A stretch of DNA of 64,000 bases from Kingdonia uniflora. Its lineage: Eukaryota > Streptophyta > Magnoliopsida > Ranunculales > Circaeasteraceae. Below, piece by piece: positions 35,692-46,269 of the stretch. Each line of letters opens with the position of its first letter. Position 1 is the stretch's first letter. The position numbers and the translations under genes were made by a program. The notes beneath the pieces were generated by a model. That model was not told the origin of the DNA. It searched no databases and saw nothing but the letters and a program-made list of their open reading frames with translations. The stretch is from NCBI GenBank assembly GCA_014058105.1, contig JACGCM010001655.1, positions 3,286,001-3,350,000 on the forward strand. Reading direction: 5' to 3'.

Positions 35692-36942
35692 CTAACGGTC
35701 TCCACCCTCTGGAATACATAATAGACTACCACTGTAAATAAAACAATCCTTCAAAATATACTCACATGTCTTTCTTTGCAAAAACTTCTTGTAAATAACA
35801 CTGAGCTCCTTGTCGTCATCATACCCTGTAATGTACTCAGAAGGAACAATAGGTTTTATCTGCATAACTACCAACAAAGCAGAAATAGTTGGTAATGGGG
35901 GTCGATATAACATATCAGTCATTTTGTTGTCCACTACTTTCTTATTCTTGATCAATAAGGTAAACGTCTAAAGGTCCGACATCCACTACAAATGGCGAGC
36001 TTGTTGTAGCTTGGACTACGTAGATAAGAACTGTAATGGTTTGTGATCAGACTGTACCATTACCACCTTCCTCAATAAGTTACTCTGCCAATGTTTACTA
36101 ATTGATAATGCGTAGAATTCATTATCGTAGATAAGATAGTTGCGTACTGCTCCTGTAAACATCTCAGAATAGTAAGCAACCGGCTTCCCATCTTGCAAAA
36201 GAATCGCCCCCAATGCATAGTCTGATGCATTTACCTCGACCTCGAAAGGTCACTGCAAATTGGGCAACGCTAGCACATGTGCATCTATAATCTTGTACTT
36301 CAGTAACACAAAAGTCTTCTTACGGTGATCTTCCCACACAAACTGTACCTCAGTCTTCGTCAAAGAATATAACGGTACGGTTATTTATAAAAAATGCCAA
36401 ATAAACTTCTGAAAGTACTGACCATAAGCAATAAAACTCTTCACTTCCGTCGCTTTACGGGGTCTAAGCCAATTAGTAATGACCGAGACCTTCCTTGGAT
36501 CGACCTAAATCTCGCCGCCTCCTGCAACAAATCCCAAATAGACTAGCTACCTCTTCCCAAACTTGCACTTCTTCCTGTTTAGAAAAAGTTATTATGATCG
36601 CAAAATGCCCAACACTTTATGAAAATGCCCAAGGTGCTTCTCTCATGTACGACTATATATTAGGATATCATCAAAATACACAATTACAAAATCATCAATA
36701 AAAATACCTCATTCATTAAGCTCATAAACGTCGCCGGAGCATTGCATAACCCAAAGGGTATTACCAACCACTCAAATAGTCCTTGTTTGGTTTTGAACGT
36801 TACCTTACAAGTATCTTCTTCACGGATTCTAACTTGGTGCTAACCCGACTTAAGATCCATCTCGGTAAAAAACTGAGCTGTCTACAACTCATCTAAAAGT
36901 TTGTGAATCTATAGAAGCGGATAATGATTCTTCACAGTAATC
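35692..36942 (-). pseudogene. pol: RNase H and truncated reverse transcriptase of right unit
   Basis: RNase H lies at 36213-36016 (MGAILLQDGKPVAYYSEMFTGAVRNYLIYDNEFYAL). RT runs from 36942 (NKITVKNHYPLP) to about 36400 with many stops; the YLDD site falls near 36650 and is interrupted. The N-terminal part of RT and all of protease are missing because of the deletion at 36943-36948. A piece between RNase H and integrase (YITGYDDDKELSVIYKKFLQ) is open at 35955-35692, as in the left unit. Confidence 0.8.
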
Positions 36943-36948
36943 TTGTTC

Positions 36949-37137
36949 TGCCATCTCCTCTACAATAGAAGTTAGGTCGGAAACTATCGCTTCCAAAGTC
37001 GTGAGTCGATCGTCGGAATTGCCCATCTCAAAATTTGTCTTCTTCTTCGAATTAGGTTTTTGGTGAATCTCCAACACACTCACTAACTTCTCCTTCATTT
37101 GCTTTAGATGGTCATGTGTAAAGACCATAAACCACAA
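36949..37137 (-). pseudogene. gag: gag N-terminal fragment of right unit fused to RT by deletion
   Basis: Reads MWFMVFTHDHLKQMKEKLV like gag of A and of the left unit, then stops matching gag at EEMAEQ. From the GAACAA at 36948-36943 the sequence continues as RT. The same GAACAA hexamer occurs in the left unit in gag (33630-33625) and in RT (31788-31783), so the junction has 6 bp of microhomology. Confidence 0.85.
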
Positions 37138-37175
37138 TCACCCCTGAGAATCATAACTGGAAAACTGATGCCACT

Positions 37176-37667
37176 TAATCCACAATACGAATAGAGAAAC
37201 CCTAATACAAATAATTGAGCGAAGAATACACCAATTGGTTGGGAAAATCACTTTAAGTGCTTCAATTGCTTAATCTATGTTAACTACAATAAAATTACTC
37301 TCAAGCCCTAAGTCTCTCTCTCAAAACTTTGATTGATCTAACTTCCTCTAATCTTACCAAGCCTTGCCCCTTTTATAAGGGGTACAAGTCCTAGTTATAA
37401 AATAGGACAAATATGCCCGTAAACGCCTAAAGAAATAGGCTAAATCGCGCCATTGTTCGAATAAAATAAGTCTCTGTTCAAATAGAAAACATAACAAAGA
37501 GTTTATTTGAATAGACTTTAGTTGTATTCGAATAAAATACCTCAGTACTTTGAAGTTGTTCGAACGAATCAAAATCTCGTTCGAACAACTTTTCGAACAA
37601 CTTCGTTTAATTTTTATCAAAACTTCCCTAAATCCAAGGTCAATTACAAACTAATCCTCCTGGACCA
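37176..37667 (-). repeat. 5' LTR of the complex (right LTR)
   Basis: 492 bp. Five exact TTCGAA copies in U3 (37456, 37527, 37559, 37580, 37592); TATA box CTTATAAAAGGGG near 37370. Its outer end carries a 22-nt insertion (about 37635-37656) containing an inverted copy of the flanking sequence. Confidence 0.83.
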
Positions 37668-37672
37668 GTTTG

Positions 37673-38763
37673 TAATTGAACTTGGATACATAGTGGATTT
37701 CTAACTTGGTGGTGGGGAGTAGCCTTAGGGTGAACCTTCGGCAAATATTATGTTTTGTGTGGATGTTAATTGTGTTTTTAGTTTCTTGGTTGATTATTTG
37801 TATGCCATGAGGATAACAAATAAAACCAAATTGTGCACGGCTGATGTATTCCGCACGCTCAACCCATCACCGAGAGTTTGACTTTTTTTTTTTTTTTTTT
37901 CTATTTTTGCATAACTAAAAATGAAAGATGAATGGAAACATATAAAAAAAAATTGACGAACCTGTAATCCTTATAGCGTTAAAATGAATTATCAGCCAAA
38001 AGATGTGTTGCCATAAGCATCCTTGACCAAGAAAAAAATGAAGTAAACCAAGGGATCAAATAAATCTTTTTAATTCTCTAGAATACTTTGTTCACACCGA
38101 GTTCCGCCACCTTTATATCAGAATCCCTGAGAAAGCCATCTTCATCTTCATCCATAACTCCTTAATTCAAGCTGTTGAGAACCAATGTAGTGAGGGAGAA
38201 ACTAGGCCATCAAAATTGATAGGAAATTGCTTAATTATATCAATGGCCATTGAAATAGATTTTTTCAAATGAGTTTCATTTGGGGTTTGGTTTAGGCGCA
38301 AACATTAGTTAATTACCAAATCAAGTAATCAAACTCGGACTTCAACCTATTCCACACATACAAAAATACCAAATTATCAAAATCAATCTTCGGAAACCCA
38401 GAGATTTCAAATGCAAACTAAGAGAGAGAAAAGAGAGATGCACCCATGTGAGTTTCATCTTGACTATCTGCAGCAAAGAGAGAGGAAGAGAGAAGTTTAT
38501 ACATATAGGTTTGATTCATTTCATGGGGGGAGAAGTGTTGGTCGAGAGTTTAGAGAGGAGATTTGTGAAGAACTGTTGTGAAAGAGCTTTAAGGATGTTG
38601 CAACCAACCGACGTCATAGATTTTTCTACTGCCCAAACGTACTTATATGGCTAATTATTATGGGAAAAGAAATGCTTACGTGGCAACACCTTATTTACTC
38701 AAAAAGCAGACGAGACGGTCAAACAATCATTTCTACAGATGTGTCTCCAATTATATATTTATA
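37673..38763 (-). mobile_element. Helitron H3, 5' part
   Basis: The minus strand from about 38760 reads ATATATAATTGGAGACACATCTGTAGAA, then a CCACGTAAGC block and AGCCATATAAGTACG. The same blocks follow the 5' end of H1 (CATCTGTAGAA, CCACGT, AGCCACGTAAACATG), so this is a related Helitron 5' end. The terminal TC is altered. The body continues left at least to 37673 and may go on beyond the inserted complex. No 3' end was identified. A (T)n run and ORF 38448-38654 lie inside; neither has coding support. Confidence 0.55.
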
Positions 38764-38793
38764 CTAGTAGCAATAAGCCCGTGCTAAGCACGG
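38764..38793 (-). other. 3' terminus of Helitron H2
   Basis: Hairpin with 6-bp stem and 3-nt loop followed by CTAG; the next bases are those of the H3 5' end. Confidence 0.75.
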
Positions 38794-40570
38794 ACAAAAA
38801 TAATAAGTTATTTGAACATACCATAATTACTTTTAGACGAATGTTTAGTTTGTGGGTTTATAATTAGTTATTGATAAAACCATTTGATGAATACAAAGAT
38901 GAGGTGCTGATTTAGATTTCATTAGCATGCATACGAAGATCTATTGTACTTGAATCATATAAAATTTCAAATGTATTTAGTGAATACAATCAACAAATGG
39001 CCAATAATCAAAATGTAAAATTCAATACTTATTCTGTAGCAAATATGACAAAAGAAAGTGTTTGACAATGTAGATTTTGTTTACTTTTCAAAGAAACTCA
39101 TTGATCATGTCACCAGGCCTTCTTTTCATTGACAACAATTTTCCAAACCAATGAATGAACCACATTCTTACCTTTCCTTTATAGTTAACTCAGTATATAA
39201 CTTCCAACCTAACCTAATTTAATTTCTTAGCAGTTTTCATTATCAAAAGCACCAGAAAACTAAGAAACTTTATCCTCTACTGAACTGCCCTCTGCTGCTA
39301 ATGGATGTTGCTGATATGAACATGGTTAATAGTGTTAAGGGAAAGATTTGTCTTTGTTCCCAAAAGCCTGCAATCAAAAGATAATTTGATGTCAAAATTA
39401 ATGAACTTTTAAGAATGGAAGTTCTCATAATGATTGTCATCAGTGCATTGTATCGTATTTTCTTTGTATCATAAGATTGCTGCCATGATTAAATAATAAT
39501 ATGAATTTTTGAAGAAAACGTATTTCAAGGAACATCATGTTACACAAATTTGGATTAATTATTATGAAATGGATATCCTTAAATGGAGCAATTGATCATC
39601 AAACTTTAGGGTGCTTTATTTTCTGTACTCCTAATCATGATTAAATTGACCTACATTCTAAACAGATGCAATAGCTACGCATGTATGTTATGATCCATAT
39701 CAAAATGAACATAATTTAAAACCTGATATGACTCCCAAAAATCTTTTAGAGTGGATCAATTACACCCAGACTAAAACTTTGCCTCTTTCGTTAAGATTTA
39801 GCCAAATATGTGTTCTTCAAGTGTTAATCCATGGTAATTGGAGGATGTGGTGGTAAGGTCGCCCAGTACCTCATAAGCACAAGTAATTAAGCATCTCATA
39901 ATCAATGTTTCTCCATTAACATTCCTTTCGAGTATACTACTACCAACTTAGAGAATATGAAAATATTGCCTTTTAAAAGAGGCATATGAAAATATTATAA
40001 TTAACCCAAGATTCAGCCAAATAAATGAAACAAAAGATATTTTCATCATTTGATTATTAACATGAAATAAAATGTGGTTAGATAAACTGTAATATTGAAA
40101 AGTAAAAAATAAATTATGTCAACCTCATATCTTAAGTTCGCAAAAATTCATAATTCCCAAAGTTTTACCATTTAGATATATTACCTAAAACATCATTTGA
40201 AAGATACGATAAAAGGGAATTCTATGGCAGTAACACGTAGATCAAATATGTATACCTTATAGTTTTAGATTATGAATCGTGAAAAAAGATACATAATTAG
40301 TAAAGGAACCAAAAAGCCTAAACAATATACCACAGTTATTAATGATATGGATCCAAGATTATTAAGCACGCAAAACCCCCATAAATTTTTTATTTGAAAC
40401 ATTGGTGATCGTATTTCACTTTACGCATTTTGATCGATCCCAATAAAGGAGCATACAACAGAAACCCACAAAATACACAAGTAAATAAAGCATCACAGAT
40501 TCTAACAATCCAACTAAAAAAATAATTTGATATAAAGGAAAAAGTTAAAAAATCCCGCTTACCATGATCT

Positions 40571-40892
40571 GAAACGGTTGGATATGGAGATGATGTCCAA
40601 TGATTAAGAATGGCTTTGTTGTGGACAACAAAAAGTTAAAGGACTCGGTTGAGTTTGTAGCAAAAATCCCAATAGTATCATTTCCAAGGCTATGCTATCA
40701 AATATGCATGCTTTGCAAAAATCTTACATTATGAAACGCTTGGATATGGAGATGATGTCCAATGATTAAGAATGGCTTTGTTGTGAAAAGCAAAAGGTCA
40801 AAGGACTCGGTTGAGTTTGTAGCTGAAATCCCAATTGTATCACTTCCAAGGCTATGTTATCAAATAAGTATGGTGTGCAAAAATCTTGCATT
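40571..40892. repeat. 161-bp direct tandem duplication
   Basis: Copies start at 40571 and 40732 (GAAACG.TTGGATATGGAG). They differ by scattered substitutions. Confidence 0.8.
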
Positions 40893-41022
40893 TCTTGGGT
40901 GTATAGACTCGAAGATGATGAAATGCTTTACGCTTGAGATAACTAATAATGTACTACAACTTAAACTCTTCATAAGGGACCATGGGTGTCTATCCCTAGA
41001 AACACAAATAAAATACTATTAG
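40762..41022 (+). CDS. Hypothetical ORF over the second duplicate copy
   Basis: 86 codons starting MIKNGFVVKSKRSKDSVEF. The first duplicate (from 40601) encodes the same peptide start (MIKNGFVVDNKKLKDSVEF) in frame for about 45 codons before a stop, and several of the differences keep or conserve the amino acid (PIVSFPRLCYQ vs PIVSLPRLCYQ). This suggests a once-coding exon, possibly a host gene fragment caught by the Helitron. The second copy continues past the repeat to LFIRDHGCLSLETQIKYY. The family is not recognised. Confidence 0.3.
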   Translation: MIKNGFVVKSKRSKDSVEFVAEIPIVSLPRLCYQISMVCKNLAFLGCIDSKMMKCFTLEITNNVLQLKLFIRDHGCLSLETQIKYY

Positions 41023-41460
41023 TAAATTACTAATAGAACCTTGAGAAGGCACAAACAATTGAAAGAGCGCTGAATGTTATGATAAGATATAGAAAGAAGA
41101 ATGTTCAACAACAAAGTGTGTTCTTTCATAAAGCTAACCCAGCCCTTGAACTCCTTTGATCATAAGCAATTTTAACAATTTTACTACATTATTTGCGCAT
41201 AATGGAGCTAAATGCTTTCCTTACAAAAATAATATATCTTTAAATCACAAAAAAGTAGAAAATTGTTTGAAATTACATTCATTTACCATTGTTTGGATTT
41301 CTCGCTGCAAAGATACCATCAAGGCATTTTGTGTTTTTATTAAGCTACAAATAGCTCCATAGAGGGAGAAAGGGATGGGGCGGGGGGTTACTTTAATAAC
41401 ATGTTACAAAATGAATACCAATAGAACACTAATAGATAAATGTAAGTGTTTTGTTTACAC

Positions 41461-42280
41461 AAGGGCTACACGCGGGTCGGGTCGGACCGGTTTTAGACCC
41501 AAAACTGATCCCACCCAGAAACTACAGGTCTCCAAATTAAAAACCCAAACCCGAGCCGACCAGTCCAATAACCCGAATCAGAACCGAACTGAAATCGTCG
41601 GGTCAGGACAGGTTCTTTAGTCGGGTTTTGTTGTGATATAAAAATCCTCAGAGAGTTAAAATCCTTTCGTACTCAATATCAAACTAAATCACATATCAAA
41701 GATTTAAAAACAACAAAAGCAGAATATCAAACTAAATTGTAGAACAAAGATTCAAAACAACAATAACATCTGCAACATCACAAGATTAATGAAAGAAGAA
41801 GGCAAGTTTTCACTGAAAGATTACGAATCCAGATTTCAACCTTTTCTTGGATTAAAATTCATAGATCTCATTGGCCTTGCAAGTTGCAATCTTCTTCAAG
41901 TTTGCTCACTAATGGTACACAACAACGCTAGCTTATCTTGATTTGGTACAGAGGTTTAAATGGAGAGATAGAGAGATGCATTGAAATCAAAACCTAACTA
42001 TTGATTCTTTTATTCTCTTGCAGCAGCCACCTCTCCTAAATGAATGATGGAGGAAACCATAAAGATCAAAACCTAACTCTTTACTTATATACCCCTCTCG
42101 GTCCGGTTTGAGTATTTGTCGGTTTTCAATTTTCAGAACCGAAACTGAACCGAGAATACCGGGTTTTCAATTTTCAGAACCGAAACCGAACCGGGTATTT
42201 CAAAAACCCATAAAAAAACCGTTGGCTCGGTTCAGTTCGGCTCGGTTTATCGGGTTTTTGGGTTTCGTTGTGCACCCCTT
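41461..42280. mobile_element. Non-autonomous hAT-like element, 820 bp
   Basis: Flanked by a perfect 8-bp duplication GTTTACAC (41453-41460 and 42281-42288), the hAT signature size. Ends are inverted: AAGGGCTACACGCGGGTC on the left and AAGGGGTGCACAACGAAACCC read inward from the right. Subterminal regions are full of GGTTCGG/CCGAACC-type repeats (41475-41630 and 42100-42265), as in several plant hAT families. There is no transposase ORF; ORFs at 41375-41620 and 42108-42314 cross the element ends and are not real. Confidence 0.85.
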
Positions 42281-43319
42281 GTTTACACTAATACAATTTA
42301 AGTACAAAGCATAAAGATTAATGTTAAGAAAATAATGTACCACTATTTCCAAATTTGACAGAGAGGAAGTTTATAAACAAAAGGATTTCTATGGGATATG
42401 AATTAAGAAGAAAACTAATCAAAGAAAGTGCTTGCTTTATGGCAACTCTGAGTAACAAATACAATGTCTACATGTGTCATGGACTATGAGACTGGGAAAG
42501 GCAATAACAGAGGTCAAATATAGAAAATGAAGCGTTAGAGAAAATAAACTAAAAATATGCAAATAAGGCTTGCAAACAGTAGGAATTGTCTTAAAAATCT
42601 TCTAGCTTAAGCTTTTAGAGACCAGATGAGGGAAAATGAAGAAAGTATACAACTGTTTACATAAGTCGACAGGAACATAAAAGCTTCGTAAATAATAATC
42701 CCATCATTATGCCACTATGCACCACATATTCATAGATCAAACATCAAACATCACATAAAACACACAGTTATATAGATACGAAGGTAAATGTATATGCTTC
42801 CTAAATTCAATGCCTATCGAGAATACCATCTCCATTCCCTTTATGCAACAACCAAAAATAACTTGATTTTGCTTGATTTCATTCTAGATTTCATCACTAT
42901 ATTTCATATTGGAAATCCTTTATGCGTTAAGATCATCCTTAACCCTTTTAAATCTTGAGAGAGATTACAAATTACCAATCATGCAAGATAATCAAAAATT
43001 GGGGAAATAAAATCAAGAGTCACAAAAATTCCCAGATGAAGCCAATGTGAACTCAAAACTATGATGAACAACCAAAGCAGATAAATTAGGGAAATTGACA
43101 GAGCATACATATATGACTTACCGAGTACAATCTCTGAACGGGTAAGTTGCAGATTTTGATACATCATTCATAAATTGAACTCAGGAATCAAATTTATCCT
43201 CATTTTTTGCTTTTATTCTTTAAATTGCCTTGGTATGAACATAAATATACAGAGTAACCTCAATATAATTAGTGTTTCATGAGAAAAATGTGAATCATCA
43301 AAAGGAGTTAGGAGAAAGA

Positions 43320-43822
43320 TTTTGAGTTACAATCGCGGAAGCCAAAACTCCGACATTGATTTGGTTAGCAATGAGCAAGCAACAATCAAAGAGAATACAT
43401 AACACACAAGTTTAAGGTGGCTTAGCAATTGCCTACGTCAACCGAGCAAGAGAGAGAGAGTTTATTCAAGATCCTAGGTTACAATTACTCAAGGAAATTA
43501 GAGGTTCTCTCAAGGATTTCCTCTCAAATTGATCTCACTAAAGGTTGGCTCTAAAAGAACCTAAGTCCCCCTATATAGTTGGGGAACTATTTACAACCAC
43601 TTAAATCTCTAGGCAAGTCAAGGGTTCCAACAAAATCTTAAAATTGCGTTTTTCCAATGTCTGTTCGAACAGACCCATTTTTATTCGAACAAATACAATT
43701 TTTGATTCGAAGAAATAGCCTTTTGCATATTCTGTTCTAATAGACCCAAAGTCTGTTCGAACAGACTTTGTTCTGTTCGAACAAACTCAATGTCTATTTG
43801 AACAAAAAATAGAGTATCAAAA
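43320..43822 (-). repeat. 3' LTR of element E
   Basis: 503 bp. TATA region CAACTATATAGGGGGAC near 43575. U3 has five exact TTCGAA copies (43664, 43684, 43706, 43756, 43776). A (GA)n run lies near 43450. Confidence 0.85.
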
Positions 43823-44105
43823 ATTCTCCACCTCAGTGAAGATTTCCTCAACCAAATAAACCAAAATCTGAGCCGAACATCGCCACCCTCCAAACAAACC
43901 CAAAATAAACCCTTTCCACCATCAGATGTCCCCAAAGGGCCAAACACACAAGCAGCCCAAGGAAACCAAAAAAACCAAGTATCCCAAATAGCTAATCCAA
44001 ACCAAGCATCCCAAAGGACCAAAAACGAACCTAATATCCCAAGGAACCAAAATTAACTACACCAAATCAATGGTTACCTACGTACCGTGGATCAAGTCGC
44101 TCGTA
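43823..44105 (-). repeat. Degenerate low-complexity filler in element E
   Basis: After a PPT-like GAGGTGGAGAAT next to the LTR, the plus strand consists of degenerate CCCAA(A/G)GG(A)ACCAAA units. The 113-codon Trp/Phe-rich frame on the minus strand (43681-44022) follows from this composition and is not taken as a gene. Confidence 0.55.
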
Positions 44106-44109
44106 GTTC

Positions 44110-44525
44110 TCAAAAATCTCTGCGAGGAGCCAAATTAATCCATAGGATCTTCTCTCTATCTCTATGAATCTCCATATTAAGAGTCTGTTTGTACCGTTGT
44201 CTTGGAGACCTCCTCAAACCGTATAATGATCTCTTTATCAATTGACATACATCTTCATTTTTAGCAGCAGTAAACCCACTTGGCTGAGACTTATTAATCT
44301 CTTTCTTCAACTTCCCATATAAGAATGCCGTCTTAGCATCGAGATGTTGTAATTCCAATTCAAATTCAATACCAAAGACAATAGGATACAAATAGAGAAG
44401 TATTTTACCACTAGACTTGTTTTAAAGTGAAACATCATTTTGAGATCCTTGCTTCCTTTTGTAGACCCATTTACTACCAATCGCCTTCTTTTCCTTAAGT
44501 AACTTTGAAAGTTGCTAAGTTTCAT
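44110..44525 (-). pseudogene. pol: Reverse transcriptase of element E, catalytic core deleted
   Basis: RVT_2-type RT. Present: a region before 44391 with FELELQHLDAKTAFLYGKLKKEI (first catalytic Asp in the LDAKTAFL block) and VCQLIKRSLYGLRRSPRQRYK. This is followed at once by LNMEIHRDREK, which normally lies far downstream of the YVDD motif. The segment with YVDD is therefore deleted. RNase H is absent. The upstream part at 44525-44391 is in another frame. Confidence 0.85.
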
Positions 44526-44565
44526 TCTTTCGGAGAGAATACATCTCTTCCATCATTGCTCCATC

Positions 44566-46067
44566 CTAATATTTAGCCGTAGAAGAAACATTCTCTTTAA
44601 CTATCGATAGTACATAGGCTATCATGGTCTTCGCCTTTGGAAGTACCATGTCCTTTGTAAGCCATTCCGGCTTACCTATATTTTTTTTTGGTTTACTAGT
44701 TGCAATTGACTCCACAACAAGAGAATCCTTATCCGTACTACCAAATGCTCTACCATCGTCTATATCTTCATCATTTGGAACATGAACTAATGGCTCATCA
44801 TCCGTTGTCACACAGGTAGATGACGCCCCCTTTAGTACGAAACTCTCTGGCCAATGTGAAGACGCATCAATCTCCACCCGCTGCAAAACCTCATTGGTCG
44901 TCATCTCTATGTACTCAGAGACATAAGACTTCTTCATAGAAGTCTCATCAAAAATGACATCTCTGTTCAGAATGATCTTCAAGTCCCTCGAATCCCATAA
45001 CTTATAGCCTTTCACACCCTTCTTCTTACCTAGAAATATAACCTTCCTTGCCCGTGGATCCAACTTGCCATCCTTAAGATTATAGTATGCCTGACACCCA
45101 AATATACGAAGAGTATTATAATCTTTAGCAGGTTTTCTTTACCAAGCGTCCATTAGTATCTTACCCTCAAGTGCAGCCGAAGGTAGCCTATTATCGAGGT
45201 AGCATGCATATGTCAAAGCCTCAGCCCAAAATGCATGGCCCAACCCAGAATTGGATAACAATACCATACCTTCTCCAGTAAAGTATGGTTCATTTGCTCG
45301 GCTACCCCATTTTGTTGCGATGTTTCTCTAACAGTGATGTGTCGAACTATCCCCTCATCCCAATATACTTGCAAGAATGGATCACTAATGTACTCCACAC
45401 CATTATCTAAACATAGTGCCTTGAAAATTTCTAAGACTTCATCCTTCCTCCTTATGGTATATACCCATACACGCATAGAAAAGTCATTCACAAAAGATAT
45501 AAAGTAATGTTTCCCCCCTAGCGATGCATTCTTGGAGGGTCCCCAAACATCAGAGTGAACATAATCAAGGGTTCCACGAGTACTGTGGATAGTGGCGTCA
45601 AACTTTACCCTTGTCTGCTTGCCCAAAAAATAGTATTCGCAAAAATATAATTTACGCATCTTGGCACTTTTCAATAGCCCCTGTTTCGCGAGAACACTCA
45701 AGGAATTTTCTCTAGCATGCGCTAAACGCATGTACCATAGCCGAGTGGTATCTCTAAAAGCGGTCTCCTCACTTCCCGCGATAGTAACCTCACCAAGAAT
45801 AGCTGTACCATCTAGATAGTACAAGTTGTTACTACTTTTGTGGCCCTTCAATACAACCATGGCTCCCTTAAGAACCCTCTTCACCCCATTCTTAGATACA
45901 ACCTTGTAGCCTTTCATTTTAAGTAAACCAGCCGAGATAATGTTCTTCCTCATCGCCGGAATATACTGAACTTCATCAATCTCTTGAACTAACCCATTGC
46001 ATAACTTTTGACAGATGCTACCTATCCCCACGATACGGCAAGAACCATCGTTCCCCATCAGCACCAC
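44566..46067 (-). pseudogene. int: Integrase of element E
   Basis: At 46067-45213 (284 codons open): protease C-terminal sequence (GIGSICQKLCNGLVQEIDEVQYIPAMRKNIIS), GAG_pre-integrase region (LWYMRLAHARENSLSVLAKQGLL, CEYYFLGKQ with the second zinc Cys changed to Tyr), core with YVHSDVWGP (first Asp), CLDNGVEYIS (second Asp) and QQNGVAEQMNHTLLE (Glu). About 20 residues between EIFK and CLDNG are missing compared with the family. After a stop the C-terminal part follows at 45063-44566 (RARKVIFLGKKKGVKGYKLW). Confidence 0.87.
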
Positions 46068-46084
46068 TCCACCTTCTAGCTTTT

Positions 46085-46160
46085 TTTAACTAGAAAACAA
46101 GCCCCTTTCATGACAAATGTGATAAGTAGCACCCGAATCCAAAATCTATTCATTTTAATT
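46085..46160 (-). pseudogene. pr: Protease active-site region of element E
   Basis: The minus-strand frame at 46145-46090 reads ILDSGATYHICHERGLFSS after a TAG where the family has Trp. The DSGA active site is intact. A frameshift separates it from the frame starting at 46067. Confidence 0.7.
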
Positions 46161-46269
46161 AATAACACATACATTAGATGATATAATAAAATAGAAATCA
46201 GAATCATTACCTCCAATTGCCGTGTCCTGAGCAACATTTACCGAAGAGCCCGATTTTTTCCCTTTCTTC

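Larger units (their letters stand above)
28690..37667 (-). mobile_element. Three-LTR tandem complex of one Ty3/gypsy family (LTR-full-LTR-deleted-LTR)
   Basis: LTRs at 28690-29188, 33858-34348 and 37176-37667 share one family, and each of the inner two follows a TGGTATCAG-type primer site. The two internal parts have the same order on the minus strand (gag, protease, RT, RNase H, integrase); the right one lacks 1842 bp. The whole block is flanked by GTTTG (28685-28689 and 37668-37672), so it occupies one insertion site. This is the outcome expected of unequal recombination between LTRs of neighbouring or sister copies, rather than of two separate insertions. Element A at 1-1548 belongs to the same family. 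Confidence 0.85.
38764..43319 (-). mobile_element. Helitron H2, 3' part (5' end not found)
   Basis: The minus-strand 3' end is a CCGTGC/GCACGG hairpin (38793-38788 with 38784-38779), then GGCTTATTGCTA and CTAG at 38767-38764, much like the end of H1. The body extends up to an unknown point; the copia element E begins at 43320. No Rep/helicase coding region is seen. The interior holds a 161-bp tandem duplication and a hAT-like insertion. Confidence 0.55.

Noticed and set aside
42770..42790. Possible 5' end of Helitron H2 (minus strand A|TCTATATAACTG)
   Set aside because: It lacks the subterminal CATCTGTAGAA and CCACGT blocks seen in H1 and H3.
43681..44022. 113-codon Trp/Phe-rich minus-strand frame
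   Set aside because: It results from degenerate CCAAA-type repeats and runs across the LTR edge; no family resemblance.
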